The notes below the pieces were generated by a model. The model was not told the origin of the DNA. It worked only from the letters and a program-made list of their open reading frames with translations, and did no database searches. 64,000 nucleotides of DNA from Paralichthys olivaceus (lineage: Eukaryota > Chordata > Actinopteri > Pleuronectiformes > Paralichthyidae), in NCBI RefSeq assembly GCF_024713975.1, contig NC_091104.1, forward strand, positions 16,821,580-16,885,579, written 5' to 3'. Made by a program: the position numbers and the translations under genes. Below, piece after piece: positions 39,699 through 52,800 of this stretch (positions are counted from its first letter, which is position 1; every line of letters begins with the position of its first letter).

Positions 39699-41886
39699 TT
39701 TCAAAATAAGTGTAAATGTTACAGTTCATCATCTAGGAAACATATTTACAGGGTCTGCAACAGTGAAATAAATAAGGTTGAATAGAATATAGCAGATACA
39801 AATGGTAAATGGTCTACAATGTACAGCAGCTTTAGCTACCAAAAGTTCATTTTTCAAAAAGACAAAAAAAAATTCTCAAACTATAGTTTAGTATTAATAA
39901 ATAAAGCTATGTGAAAAAATAAATAAGGTATCTTCTGTCCTACTAATTTAAACTACTGGTTTTTTTTACACATAGAAGAACAAAGAATTGCGTAAGCTTT
40001 TACAGTCACCTCTTCATTTTAAAGCACATGGTCATGATTCAAACAGATAAATCTACTGTTACTAAGAAACACTTCAGTATTAATTGGTCTCCAACCAATT
40101 TTGGCATCAGAATGTTCTTTGTATTGAGAAATTGGCAATGGATTGAGAACTCTTGATCCAAACTTTTCCTATGAAACCTTGGTTTGTTTCACAACGCTTC
40201 TCAGATTCCACCCTTCACCGTGCTGATCAGATTTTTGTGGAGCCTCTAGCTGCAACAGCGTGTTCACTCGAGTGGTTTACGTGGTGTGCTTAATATGCCT
40301 ATCAAATCCCTGATTAGGGCCTTTATCCCTCCAAGAATCCTGCAGTGGGCTTTCTTAAAAAACACTGGCTCCAAAGAAAAAGTGCTACGTCTCTTTAACA
40401 TGCTCCTAACGTTGTAATGTGTACCATTAGTACAGTTACAAACAGTAAACTCTAATGTCCCCACGTCATATAATTCACTAGTATAATGAAGAGCTGATGA
40501 GAACCATCAGTGACGATATCCAACCAAACCAGTTCATCTTAATAATGAATGAATACATTTCTTCTTTTTCAATATGGGCTTACACAGTTATTAAATGAAA
40601 GATATCATCAAAGAAAAAGTATTAAGGCTATAGAATTAAGGCGTTTAATTAACCATCACTGTGAACGGTAGCTACACACACACACACACACACACACACT
40701 AACACACACACAAACTAACACACACACACACAGCCGTGAATGAAGCGATGAAGTGAGGCACGCTATCAAAGCCATTCCTCTCAGGTCTCCTCTGCAGTCA
40801 ATAAAACTGACATTCCTCCTGGACGAGCATCACTCCACTTTATCTTCAACCCTGCTGCGATTTCCTGACATGATGAAATACAACTGATGGAGGAGCCAAG
40901 CTCAAACAAGCCCGAGTGGAGATACTCTATGAAGATCGTTTGATTATCGCGTTGTGGACCAGATCAGAAGGCAAATTCACGTATTCCATTTTCGTACAGT
41001 TGCGGTTCGTGATTGGGGGTTTTCTGAATGGAATGACTCAGGCCATTTGAAGGTAGAAACAAGGAGCGGTTGCACGGGATGCGTGTCCTTCCTGAAAGTG
41101 ACGTGGAGGAATGTTCAAACGGGCATTTTCAAAAATGATTCTATCTGGCCCCACGGAGACACCCATGATACAAAGGAGAGGCGGCTAAGAACAACATTTC
41201 AACTAGTACAAATACTGTAGAAATATACAAAAACTAAAGATGGAAACCACACATTCTAAAGCAGGGGTTTGGATCTGCGCTTCTTTATATTCTGTTTAAA
41301 GCCTGTTGACTCGATTTGGCTGCTGGACTCATATTGATCCAGGTGGATTATCAGTTCCTTTGGCCTCCCTGCTGATGCTACTGATTACATCCATGAAACA
41401 CTGCAGCACTCAGGTGGGCAGTCTCCTCTCTTCTGTCCCCTTTAAACTACAGCTCAAACCCCTGTTTGTTCTAAAGCTTTTTAAAGCTCCTCTCACTGCC
41501 TCCACGTTCCAGTTTCCATGGAGGCAACATTATGCAAAAAATATTACAATTCACAGTCAAAGTCTGATTCTGACAGAGGGGTCTCGCTGGCTGCCTCTTT
41601 CTCTGTTTTAAAGCAGAGTGCAGAGTGGCCGTGTCCTTTACATGTCCACCCCGTCCGTCCACCTCCCAGCATCTCACTCTGCCAAACAGAAGAATACGTA
41701 CATGCGATAAAAAGAAACCAAGGTGACTGGCTTTGTCTCTCGTGGAGCACCCTCGGTTTTACTGTGACACAGAGAAAAGGGTGGGAACATGGTGGCGCCC
41801 CGAGGATACAGCAGTAAGAGAGAGGAGGAGGTGTTGGACAGCTCTGATCTGCAGAGTCTTGAGTGTTCTATGGGTGTTTTCGTGCT
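39699..41886 (-). other. crim1-like: Presumed 3' UTR of crim1-like gene
   Basis: About 2.2 kb between the stop codon and the first minus-strand AATAAA, with no splice-supported coding sequence. It includes a CA microsatellite (40674-40732). The extent is inferred only from the position of the polyadenylation signal. Confidence 0.4.
40674..40732. repeat. CA dinucleotide microsatellite
   Basis: An interrupted (CA)n run in the presumed crim1-like 3' UTR. Confidence 0.95.
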
Positions 41887-43838
41887 TTAGCGTGACGTCC
41901 AGTCTTTGCCCATGCTCAGCTTGGCCCTGGGGATGGTCATCTTGTCCGCACAGGGGGAGCTCATCTCTGGAGAGAAGTGGATGATGCCGCAGTCGTTCTT
42001 CACGTTCTGAAATTTGTTCTCCTTGGAGGGCTCCATGTAGACCACTGAGTTCTTGTTGACATGCTTCTTTAGGATCACTGTCTGAGGAGAGGGAAATCAA
42101 ATTAGTTTTAATTTTAGCAGCAGAACATAAAAAGCTTGATAATTTATGTAAAAAACTGATTTTGTTAAAATATACAAATAAAACACATATACAATATAAC
42201 ACATTAAAGACAAGATTCTGATATTGCTAGAATAAAGTCGTAATATTGAAAGAATAAAGTCCTAATGTAAAGAAAAAGTAATACTGTTACAAGAATAAAG
42301 TTATAATTAAACATGAATACAGTAAAAATTAAGAAAATAAAGTTTAATATTATGGCAATAAAGAAAAAGTCGAACATGTGTTCGTCTAAGTTCCAGTCCT
42401 GGATCCAAAATCTTGATCCAATCTGATTGTTTTTTGAGAAACTATGAGACCCCTCTGACTATCAGCAGATGTAACTAATAATAACAAAGCAGTCGACCAC
42501 TACCAAATATTTCCTCCTCCACAAAAGAGGCAGTCTGTGGTTGTGTCTTGGAAAGAGACGGGCTCTTTCACAATCTTTTCCAAGTGCTGATACTTACGAT
42601 AATGTAGTGCTGATGTGATAAAAGATTACGTATTTTTTTATTTGTGAAACTAAAGTATAAAATGACAAGATGCTTTACATTCCTCATTTGAACACAGACG
42701 AGGGGCCGATTATCTCATATTCCCATAAAAAATTACATACAACCAAAAATTCCACCTTTACTTGTTATATAATGACTTCATTCTTGTAATATAACGACTT
42801 TAGTCTCTTAGATTATCAACTTTTTTCTTGTAATGTTATGACTATTCTCAAAATTTTGACTTCTGAAAACAGTCCCTTACAAATTCCTTCTGACACTACA
42901 ATCTCATTTCATGGTGGAGCTACAGATTTTGACCATGTTCCAGTTGGAAGTGCAGGACAAAGGAAAACCACCTTAATCCTGACGTCATGGTAGGTTTAAC
43001 ACTCCCGATGACCCATCCACATATCAACTCTGCTGTTTATATGAAGGCAGCTGCTTAATTTAGCACCTTTTTAATCCACTGCTTCAACATGAAAGACCTG
43101 ATTTATGTGACGTTCAGACAGCGAGTGTTACCTTCTTTGGTGCGCTGTAGCAGGACATCTGCACCCACTTCTTCTTCTTGTTGATCAGTAACGCCACGAT
43201 GAGGAAGATGATGATGGCTAGGAGGAGCCCCGCTAGGATCCAGGCAGCTGATTGGTAGATGAGGGCCATCTCTGTTTGGCTGGGGTAGTTCTCACCCAAT
43301 CCTGGTTCATCTGTGGGACGCAGAACAACCCTGATTAGATATCCATCCCAGCACAGGGAGCTTGTCTCACTTCAAATACTCACTGTTGTATTATGTGCAT
43401 TTACTACATTCAAAAGGGCTTATGTCTTTGCTTTGGCATTTGGCAAGTATCCCAGCTCTGTGCTCATGGTTAAAAAATGAACGCTGGAGGTCTCGAGAGA
43501 TCATATTAGGTCAGTGTTCATTTGTCACAATTGTTTTAGCTAGTCTACATTTCACTACACCCTTCACTGGTGTAAACACTCTCAGGGATTGGCAGGAACT
43601 GTAGAGCAATGATGTCAAATAAACACGATGTGGTTACTACTGCGCAGTGTGTTAACTTGAGAAGGGAGTAATGAAGACGTTAACTGTCTGATGAGCTGGT
43701 GATTTAATGAGCAGGTACCTGTATCTGGGATGATGGACGGCACAGTGACAGTTGTGATCCACACCGCGGTCTCCACCGTTGTGACCGTCTTCTTGCCGAC
43801 GCTGGTGGAAACCACCACCGGCACTGATGTTGTGATTT
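41887..43838 (-). other. crim1-like: crim1-like stalk, membrane span and cytoplasmic tail
   Basis: Exon 43719-43838 encodes a 40-residue Thr/Val/Ser-rich stalk (TTSVPVVVSTSVGKKTVTTV and onward), likely O-glycosylated. Exon 43132-43310 encodes the membrane span (AAWILAGLLLAIIIFLIVAL) and the stop-transfer INKKKKW. Exon 41887-42081 encodes 64 more tail residues, including NKNSVVYMEPSKENKF and ending GKDWTSR. Only the juxtamembrane INxKKxW...CY..P.K pattern recalls human CRIM1; beyond that I see no similarity. Confidence 0.85.
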
Positions 43839-46800
43839 CTGCGCAGACAGGATTGAGATCAATTACCAATACGACTGGTGTGTAAACATCCAACTGTGAG
43901 CTAGTGTGTGAACTCCCTGGTGTCTGCTTGACAAGCTGTGTTTATAGGAACTGTCCTGACTTCCACTGCACCACTCTGTAAGGCGTTAGGTTAAAAAAAG
44001 CTGTGTTTTCCACTGGGCAAATAAGAAAAACAAAAGAGCCGGTGAAACGGCTTCATATCAGGGTGAACAATGGAGCCTATGCTGAGGTTTTCCTCTATAG
44101 GAAAAGCTGACATGGAGCTTTGACTTCCTGCGCCGCCACAGAGCGAGAGCGTTGCGGGCCGCTTCAGCCAGGGACAGGAAACACGTGTGAATGTGCGGAT
44201 GCTCAAGGAATGTTTTTGCTCCGAGTGTACCCTGTGTGTGTCACATGGAATTTTGTTCCGAATGATTGTGTTTGCCCCGTGTAGCGCCAGAGTGGCGAGG
44301 ACTAATGAACAAACATACGCACACATCAGTCTGGAAACCGGCGTTTTCTCAGTGAGGTGCAGCATTATGAATTATAACCTTCCCAACAACAGGCTGTGCC
44401 TTGTTCCAGTGGCACCACTTGTTCTATAAATAATGGTAGTTTTACACAAGTTTCACAGTTCTTCTCAGCATGTGGAAGCATTACATAAACCTCATCTTAA
44501 ACTAGAAAACTCACGTTTTCATTTATTTGTAGTGAAACAAAAACACTCTGAAGTCTGAAGGCAACTTTGGCACAAGGCGGCACCAAAGGACTCACCGAGA
44601 CAGTGTGGGCAGCACTGGCCCTTGCGTAAGACGGGCACCCTGCAGTTGGCAGCGGGGCAGCGCTGAGAGAAACACTGAATGGTGCCGTTGTTGCAGGTGC
44701 AGCTGGTGCAGGCGTTCGCCTTCCAGGAGTCTCCAGCCAGCAGCACGTCCCCGTCGCTGGTTATGCAGTACTCCTGCTGGCTGTTGTTCACCGGCAGCAA
44801 GGGGCTCAACGTCTCCTCTGTGGTTACACAGGTATAAATAGAGTCAATCATAAAAGTACATACGTGTTAAAGTTGAGACATTGAACTTAACAGGGCTTGG
44901 GAATGGAAGGTTAGAGCTACAGTTTAACTTATCATTTGTCTTTTGGAAGGAAGAACTCATTTAGTCTTGGACCATGAACAACCAACATGACGCTCGGCGA
45001 GAAACTTGGCATTTGCACTTCAGAACTCAGTTTAAGATTGTATTGATCTCTTTTGTATGGCTCCGCTTCATATTGCAGAACTTTTAACCCCTTAGTCTGA
45101 TTCTTTCATCTCAGCGGTCTCGGAGCAAACGCTGTAAAAGTCGGACGGTAAAGGTTTAAAGGGGATTGTGCTTTTAGGTCTTTAGCTCTTTAGCACCAGT
45201 ACTGTGGAACAAACGCTCCCTCAACATCAGATCAGTAGAAACAGTGTCTTGGCTGGACTTTTTTTAATTTATTTTTTTAATATTGTTATGTCATTGCTGC
45301 ATTGCTGTTCTTTTATCTGATTTGGTTTTTCTATGATTGAACATTTTGCACTTATATATTTTTTTTCTAGTTACTTTAGTTCTAAAAGGGGCTATAGAAA
45401 TAAAGTTTATATTATGTAGTCTGTGTTGAATATAACCACATGGAGACGGCTGCTTCCACATGACTCATGCGGTTCAGCCCTGCTGTATAACAACTTAATC
45501 CTCACTGGTTGTTGGGCCTGTAGGGCTGCATTCAAGATAAGATGCTTTACTGAATGTCAAAGACAAACATAAGTGACTCCATATGACAGATGTCAAATCA
45601 GTCTCAGACCTTATCTCTCTCAACAGAGCCTGAGATCTCAGCCCTACTGTAACCATACATCATAGGGCCTGTCAGTGTGATGTCTCTTATTCCCACATTC
45701 CTGGTGACCAGGCCCATACATATATCAAAGGCCAGGCTCTGACAATCTGCTTTTGTGAGTGGAGATGCAGCGATAAGGCGGGCCGGCATTCTCCAGAAGG
45801 AGCAGCAGCTCTCAGGCGCAGTCATGCATCGCTGATTTGTGGGCCTCATGCTCGGGAGTGCTTGGGATACGTTCTTTTTAAGAGTGTGAGAAAGAAGCTC
45901 GAGTGTTAGGGTGCAGTTGTAAATAAAATATGCGTGTGGGTTTTTTTTTTGTGTGTGTGTGTTTGCCTTGACATTTGCGTCAAGAGTGTATTCCCATAAC
46001 CTATGCGAATGAGTGGTGCAGATCCGGAAAGATTAGTTACATTCTTTGCTTTCCAGCAGTAAGAGCGTTAGACGGAGCTCCAGTGTGAACCGCTGGGTGA
46101 GAGCCGTCCACATGTGCTGCTGCTGCCTGCCCCTGAGAAGCGCTGTGTAAACCCAACTGGTTCTGGCTGGTTTCTTTATGAGCCTGTGTGCCTGACATAA
46201 AACGTCCCGACAAAGTGCAACATGCGAGACCTTTCAAAGCCACCTGCTGATAGCACATCTCAGCTTTATACACCCTTTTCCAACTTCACCCCGTCTTTCC
46301 TGTCTTTTTATATTCCATTACCTGGGCAAACGTGGCAACAGGTGTCCTTGTTCCTGGTGGGAGTCTGGCACAGAGCTGGGGGACACACTTCTGTGTCGCA
46401 CAGGACGCGTCCCTTCCTACAGGTGCAGCGTGTGCACTCGTCCAGGTTCCAGGTCTCCCCCTCCACGTAGAACTCCCCCCCGGGGGCTCTGCACACCACC
46501 ATGTCCATCCCCTCTGGCTGACCGCTGCCTGACTCATCTGCAGAGGAAGAGGAAGAAGAGGGGGAAAAAAAGTGAGTTGCTATCAAATTCACCTTCTGTT
46601 GTTGTTCTCAGTGCCAAACATTCATTCATTTAGCTCTGGACAATGAGCGTTACATTAAGAAGGGAAACAATGATCTTGAGAGAGTAAAAAGACTCTTGAC
46701 TCTCAAGGGTTTCTAGATGTGAGGATCCATGGGAGAGCGCCGTACGTTAGAAAGCAGCCTCAGGCCAAGCAGCGCAGGGCGGTGTCCAAGTTGTGTTTTG

Positions 46801-49800
46801 ACACTCATTTATTTGAAAACATCTATCTGTCCAGCTGAGTAGCAGACATCTGCGAAGAGTTAGCCCATTGTCCCCCGACTGCAGAGTGTGCGTAGCTTCT
46901 GAAAGTTGTAGACATTCTTTCACTGCTAAATATTTGAACAGCCAGCTGAGTCACTCCTCCATAAATACACCGCATGAGTTGGAGGGTTGTGGATGAAAAA
47001 AAAAAAAGAAGTATGGGTGTGGATCAGTGGGCCTCTTCCATTTTTAGAGAAACAGACAGAGACTGTGTGTCTGCAAGTGTAAGTGGTGGGCAAGTCAAAG
47101 GCTTAGAATGGACTAATGATCCGGAGCTCTTGGCTGAATGAGCTGCGAGGGGACGATGGGCTGCATAGTGCCAGATGTGTGTGTGCACGTGAATGTGTGA
47201 CCAAAATGTGACTGATTCTGAAGAAGTAATTGAGTGAGACCTGAGGCCCGCTCCTAGAGTGAATGATTCAAACAGATCTTTAACCAATGGCAGAATTAGT
47301 TTTTAAAGGAGGTTATTTTTGTTGTCTGCGTTTGTTAGACTGCGTTTGTTAGACCTTGGTGGAGGTCCAACAGTATTTTCTTGATTCTGGAAACCATTTT
47401 TATCGGTTATGACAACACTGCGCTCACAGGATTTAACATGCTGAGATGTGGGCACATGGCAGGATTGCTTTCATGAAGTCATGGAAGTGAGAGCACCCTT
47501 AACGTTGACTTAATCACTCATTACACAAGAAGCTGTGTTTTCTCAGCAATGACATATGGTCGGAAGGGGAACCATAAAGTCGGTCTGTAAATTGGATGTT
47601 TTAATGGAGAGCTTGAGAAATAATTGTGGCATTCTCCTTCATTTACTCTTTGACTAACCTGAGGGTTTGTTTAAAACTGATCTGATCGTTTCTGTCTTAT
47701 GTTCCATCCCTTTAAGTGATGTCGCTTGTAAAATATTACAGTGATGAGAAAAACTATAAAGATATGAAAAGATTTCACCTGTTTGTAGATATCATCTCTC
47801 TACATACGCCTGATTTTACACATGAAGATTCCCCAAATATTCCTAAAAATTTTGATAGATCTTCCCCCTTCATCGAATCTGCTCCAAAAGTTAATGTGTT
47901 CTTTCTTGGCCCCCACCCAAACCCTTAACCAGATATTAAGAAAATCAGTTCATTAGTTTTTTGCGTAATCTTACTAACAGATGGAGAAAGGTAATAACCA
48001 GGAAATATCCCTTTATGTTGGTCATGAAATATATTCATAATATAAATTCATGTTTGAATATATGTAAAGAGACATACCCTCACACGTAGGACAACACTGG
48101 TCAAGCCTGACCACTGGGTGAGCACAGCTGGGTACGGTACAGGAAATGAGCACGCACATCTCCCGTCCAGAGTGGCAGTAGCAGTCGCGGCAGCCGTCGT
48201 GCCAGCCGTCGCCCTCCTCATATCGGTGCCCGTTGGAGGTGAGGCAGTAGCTGGGCATTGGGGCCAGGGCAGTGGTGCTTGGGATGTGGCTACTTTCTAG
48301 AGACACAAATTTGAAAGTGCAGACATTAGTTAGCGGGACAAGGGAATGTGGAGTAGCTGTTCAAAAAAACTATTCAAAAAAGAAACCTAACCAGTTATGA
48401 ATTTGTAAGAACACAGTGTATGACATTGCACAGCTCTATCATATTTAGATAACTATTATGTTTTATTTTAATCTTTCAAAAACACACATTTTAACATGCT
48501 CCATCAAAACTGTTCTATCTTTGAGTCCATAAACAGCCTAGATAGACGGATCCAAGAGTTTCAACATCAGGTAAACAGGTTTATTTGCAGTATAACACTG
48601 GTCTCTGTGTGCGTCTGTGGAGATGAGGAACCACATGTACTGAACCGAGTATATTTGAGCCTGACATATTTATAATACAGCTAAACTGGCAAAATAAATA
48701 CATCACATAAAACATGGCGGGGCATAAATAATCCATCTGCATACTTGCTCTAAATGTAAGTGTTGGGGGAATCTAATTAGAGCTGTGCACACAGTCCCTC
48801 TGTATGAAGCTAAACACCAACAGGAACCAAAACAAGCAGAACATAAAAGTCTCCATGTCAGAGCAGTGAAAGGTCAGAGGAAATTAAAGCTGCAGTTCAG
48901 TGGATTCAAACTGCGAACAGAGATCTCCTATCTGCCTCCATCCTCCACCCTCTACACTGCCAACATACTGTATATTGTGACAAGGTTGATCCTTCAGGGA
49001 GCATGTTTGGTAAATGTCACAATAATCTATGAGGGAGTGTTACGGTCTGCTGATACATGAAAGGTCAGGAGCCTGCAATAATAAGCAGGGCTCGCTCTCT
49101 GGGGACCACGAGTACACACGTAGAGTTTAATAATAATCACGGTCCAAAATACAAAAGGTTTATACTGTCTATGTAACATGAATGTGTTCCGTGAATTTTA
49201 CATCAATGTCTGAGGAGAATTCTGTGGAAAGTATTATTTCGTCCTCATAAAGGGCATGAGGCCGTTTCAGAGGGCATTTATTTCTACATTTTATGTAAAT
49301 CTGGCCAATTGCATGAATTTAACATCCTCAAGTGTCAGAAATGCAAAAACTAAAAGTATGATACACATCGAAGTGGCTGCACTACATTTAAGTGAATCCA
49401 TTTTGCATCTGACTCCAAACAGAGCTTAGTTACCTTTGCACATGCAGATGGAGCAGCCCTTCCGGTTCTGTCGATAGCCATCGCTGCAGTGTTTGTCACA
49501 GGTGAAGGGGGGACACTTGACGCAGCGGCACATCTCACAGCCGTGCTTGTTCCTCCTGCATAGCAACAAACACAGGCACAAATTAAATTAAATTATCTGG
49601 AGATCATGTTAGAAAGTAAACATCGCTCATGTTCAAAATTGCTTCACATCGAGGATATCTCCGAGACGAGAGTCCTATGGATCAATGGGGTCTTGAGATA
49701 CAGAGATCCAGATGCTCCAGTCTGGTATAATCAACATCTGGACCTGTTTTCCCCCTCCCTATATTAGCTGCCTTTGAAGAAGGCCAAATAAAAGGCCAAC

Positions 49801-52800
49801 ATGTGAGATCCCTGTGGTTTGCACATCATACCAACCCAAAAGACTCCAAAAGCAGCAATCTAAAGCCAATTCAGATGCTTTCAATTCACCCTGCTGCCAT
49901 CCTTATTGCTCCAAAAGCCCTTGGCAGACTCATAAGAGCGACTGAGAGCAGGGGCCAGATAAGAACTCGGGTAAACATGTTGATTGGGGGAGTAGAGAGA
50001 GAAACAGAAAAACAGAGGGTGAAAGAGAGCTAGGTCCTTTTGCCTAGTCATGTGAGCTGATAGTTGATTTGTAAAAGTTAAGTGATATTGTACCAAGCTG
50101 ACCACGGGGATATCCTCACATAAAGAGGGAAAAGGAGGACGAAGCTGCAGAGGCTGGAAAAAGTTGGATCCCGTTATGTGCCTAATAAAACATGGATGAG
50201 CTGCAGGTTGATAAACTGTCCTCACCTCAGATGAAAGAACGACCTGTATCTCACATTTTTCTCAACCTCCCTCCCTCTACGTTCCCTCCTTTCTCATTCA
50301 TCTTCTCTCAACCTCTTTCTACCTCCCTCCAGGTAAATGATGATACCTATTTAATGAAGCAGTGGCCTCATTTGGCCCCTGACTAATGACTCCATTAATC
50401 TTCATTCTCCGGAGCGACATAATTAAAAGGAAGCCCTCGAGCCCAAGAGGAGCGGTGCTGTGTCCCATGAAGGGGACGAAGCATTGTCGGCCTCAGCAAA
50501 CACAGGAGCCTATCTATGCTGAAGCAGCAATAACAGCTTTTGAAACAGCACTGCGAGGGCTTGGCCAGAGCCTCACTGTACAAATACAGAGACAGAGAGT
50601 ACTGCGACCTTAGAGCAAGTGCTTTGTTTAAAGATGGCGTGTGGAATGCCAAGCAGCGCTTTGGGCTCCAGGGGGATGGAGGGGGCTTGGGGAGGCACCG
50701 GTGGGGCCCCCGGGCCCTGGGACTGCTGGCTCGGCACAATTTCCAGTGCGTCGCAGCCGTGATGGCCAGAGGAATACCGTTCATGACCCGTGTGGTCACA
50801 GTGATGATTTTGAGCTATGAAGGATGGAAAACCCACTGGTGACCCACAAAAAAACCTGATAGTAAGAACCACCCTGAGCTTACCCTTCACCTACAGACCA
50901 TTAAGAAAATCTTTACAAGGTTTACATTCATCTGGCGCCCACAGCTCGGAATATGTACAGTGATCACAGGATGTCATCAATACAAGCATTGCAAACACAG
51001 TGATCCTTTGTGTCTTTGTTTCTTTGTGGTGGCTACATGCAGGGGTCCTGTGTGAGAAGACAGATCTGCATTGTAGGGCTGGCAAGCTCTCAGAGGATTT
51101 TAGACATCTGAGGCTAGACTTAAACAGCTGCTTATGAAGGATAAAGCTGGGACTTCCTGCTCCTCTCCTCTCCTCTCCTCTCCTCTCCTCTCCTCTGGCA
51201 CCCCACGCCCAACATATCGGTCCCATCTTGCATCGCGGCTCCAGCGAGCACGGCCGAGATACCAGAAGAATCCCGCCTGTATACGTTTCATAAATGCTGC
51301 TTTTGTCACGATGTGTTTTTGATCGTTGTTTTGAGACAAGATGATGATTTATGAAATGAGAGTGGTGCCTCGGGACCAAATGTCCCAGAAGAGAGCACTT
51401 CCAGATGTTTGATTGGGTTAAATGGGATTAGGGGGAGAGGAATTGTAGGGGGGGTGAAGAGGCCAGCATGGACCTCACAGTGAATAATTTGCACACAAAC
51501 ACGCACGCTCTCTTACACACAGATTTAAAGACCTGGGATTGGCCACCAAGGTAGGGCCTTTGATCTTGGATGCCAAACGACTGTTGCAGTAGTCTGTGGT
51601 GCTTCCTCCTGAACGTGACCAAACAGGCTCTGACCTCAGAGCAACACCTGATAATATAAGTACTGTACTTCTATAATTAACAAAAGCTATGTAGATTCAG
51701 GAGGTGACCTGAAGACAATGAATTTAGGGAATATAAGGGTGCTGTCACACCATTCATTTGGTGCATTTCAACTAGTGTTCACTACTGCACCTGAAGTTGT
51801 TAAATTAACCTGTTAATTGTTTTCTCTCCATTCAAATGGAAAGTTTACCCTTGTTTTTTTAAATGCACTTTATTCATAAAAGTCAATGGTTGAATTGACA
51901 ACACATCAATATCAGACGTACGCTCGTCTTTGAACCAATCGATGTAAAGTATAGGTTGAGGCATCTCACGTAGGTGATGACAACAGGAATTACATTTGGA
52001 CTGCTTCTTACTGACTTCTTTCTGCTCTCTGAAGTACAGTGTGAAACCACACTAAACAGATTGAAACAATATGACTAAGACATGAACCTTGACTCAGACT
52101 TTGATGAGTGAAAATGCCCTTCATACCGGGCTATTGAAAGTGAAAACGTGCTTAACATTGTACTTTGATCATAATGAAAACTCATCACTTCTCTCTGTCA
52201 AAACAGAATTTCGAAGATCTACTATCCACTTACATTTTCCTGTCTCACTAGTGTGTAAGGTCAAAGTGCACAGGTTCTTCATGTATCTGCACGTTACATC
52301 ACAGACTGCCACGGATGCCTTTACAAGCAGGCTGAAAACATGGATGACAAATGAGTGTGGCTACACTTTAAGCATTACACTGGGTGTACTTACACATATC
52401 CATAAGGGCAGGTCTTAGTGCAGGTCAGGGGTCGGCACTTGGGCATGGGGATGCTGCACTCACACACCTCACAGCCAAAATCGTCCCTCTGGTATCCCAT
52501 CGGGCATTGCAGGGAACAGTATCTTCCCAGTTCGGGGCAGGAGTCATCTGAAAGAGTTGAGGTAGAGGTCATTTGATCAGGGCGCAACAATCCAATAAAA
52601 GACAAAGGCAATGATTTAGGCTGTTAATAGGAACATTCCTATGACAAAGACTGCAGCTGTGGATGCAGATAAGGGGCCATGATCAGAAACTTTGTCTTTG
52701 CTGTTGTCAAAACTGAGTGGTCGTCAAATTGGTAAGACATCAGTGTGAGCAAATGTTGTGTAAGTTGTGTGTCCACCACAAGAAGCAGCATGTCAAAAGG

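Noticed and set aside
50540..50842. GC-rich open frames on both strands in a crim1-like intron
   Set aside because: No splice context, no cysteine-rich pattern and no recognised homology; it could be a conserved noncoding or GC-rich patch, but nothing supports a gene.
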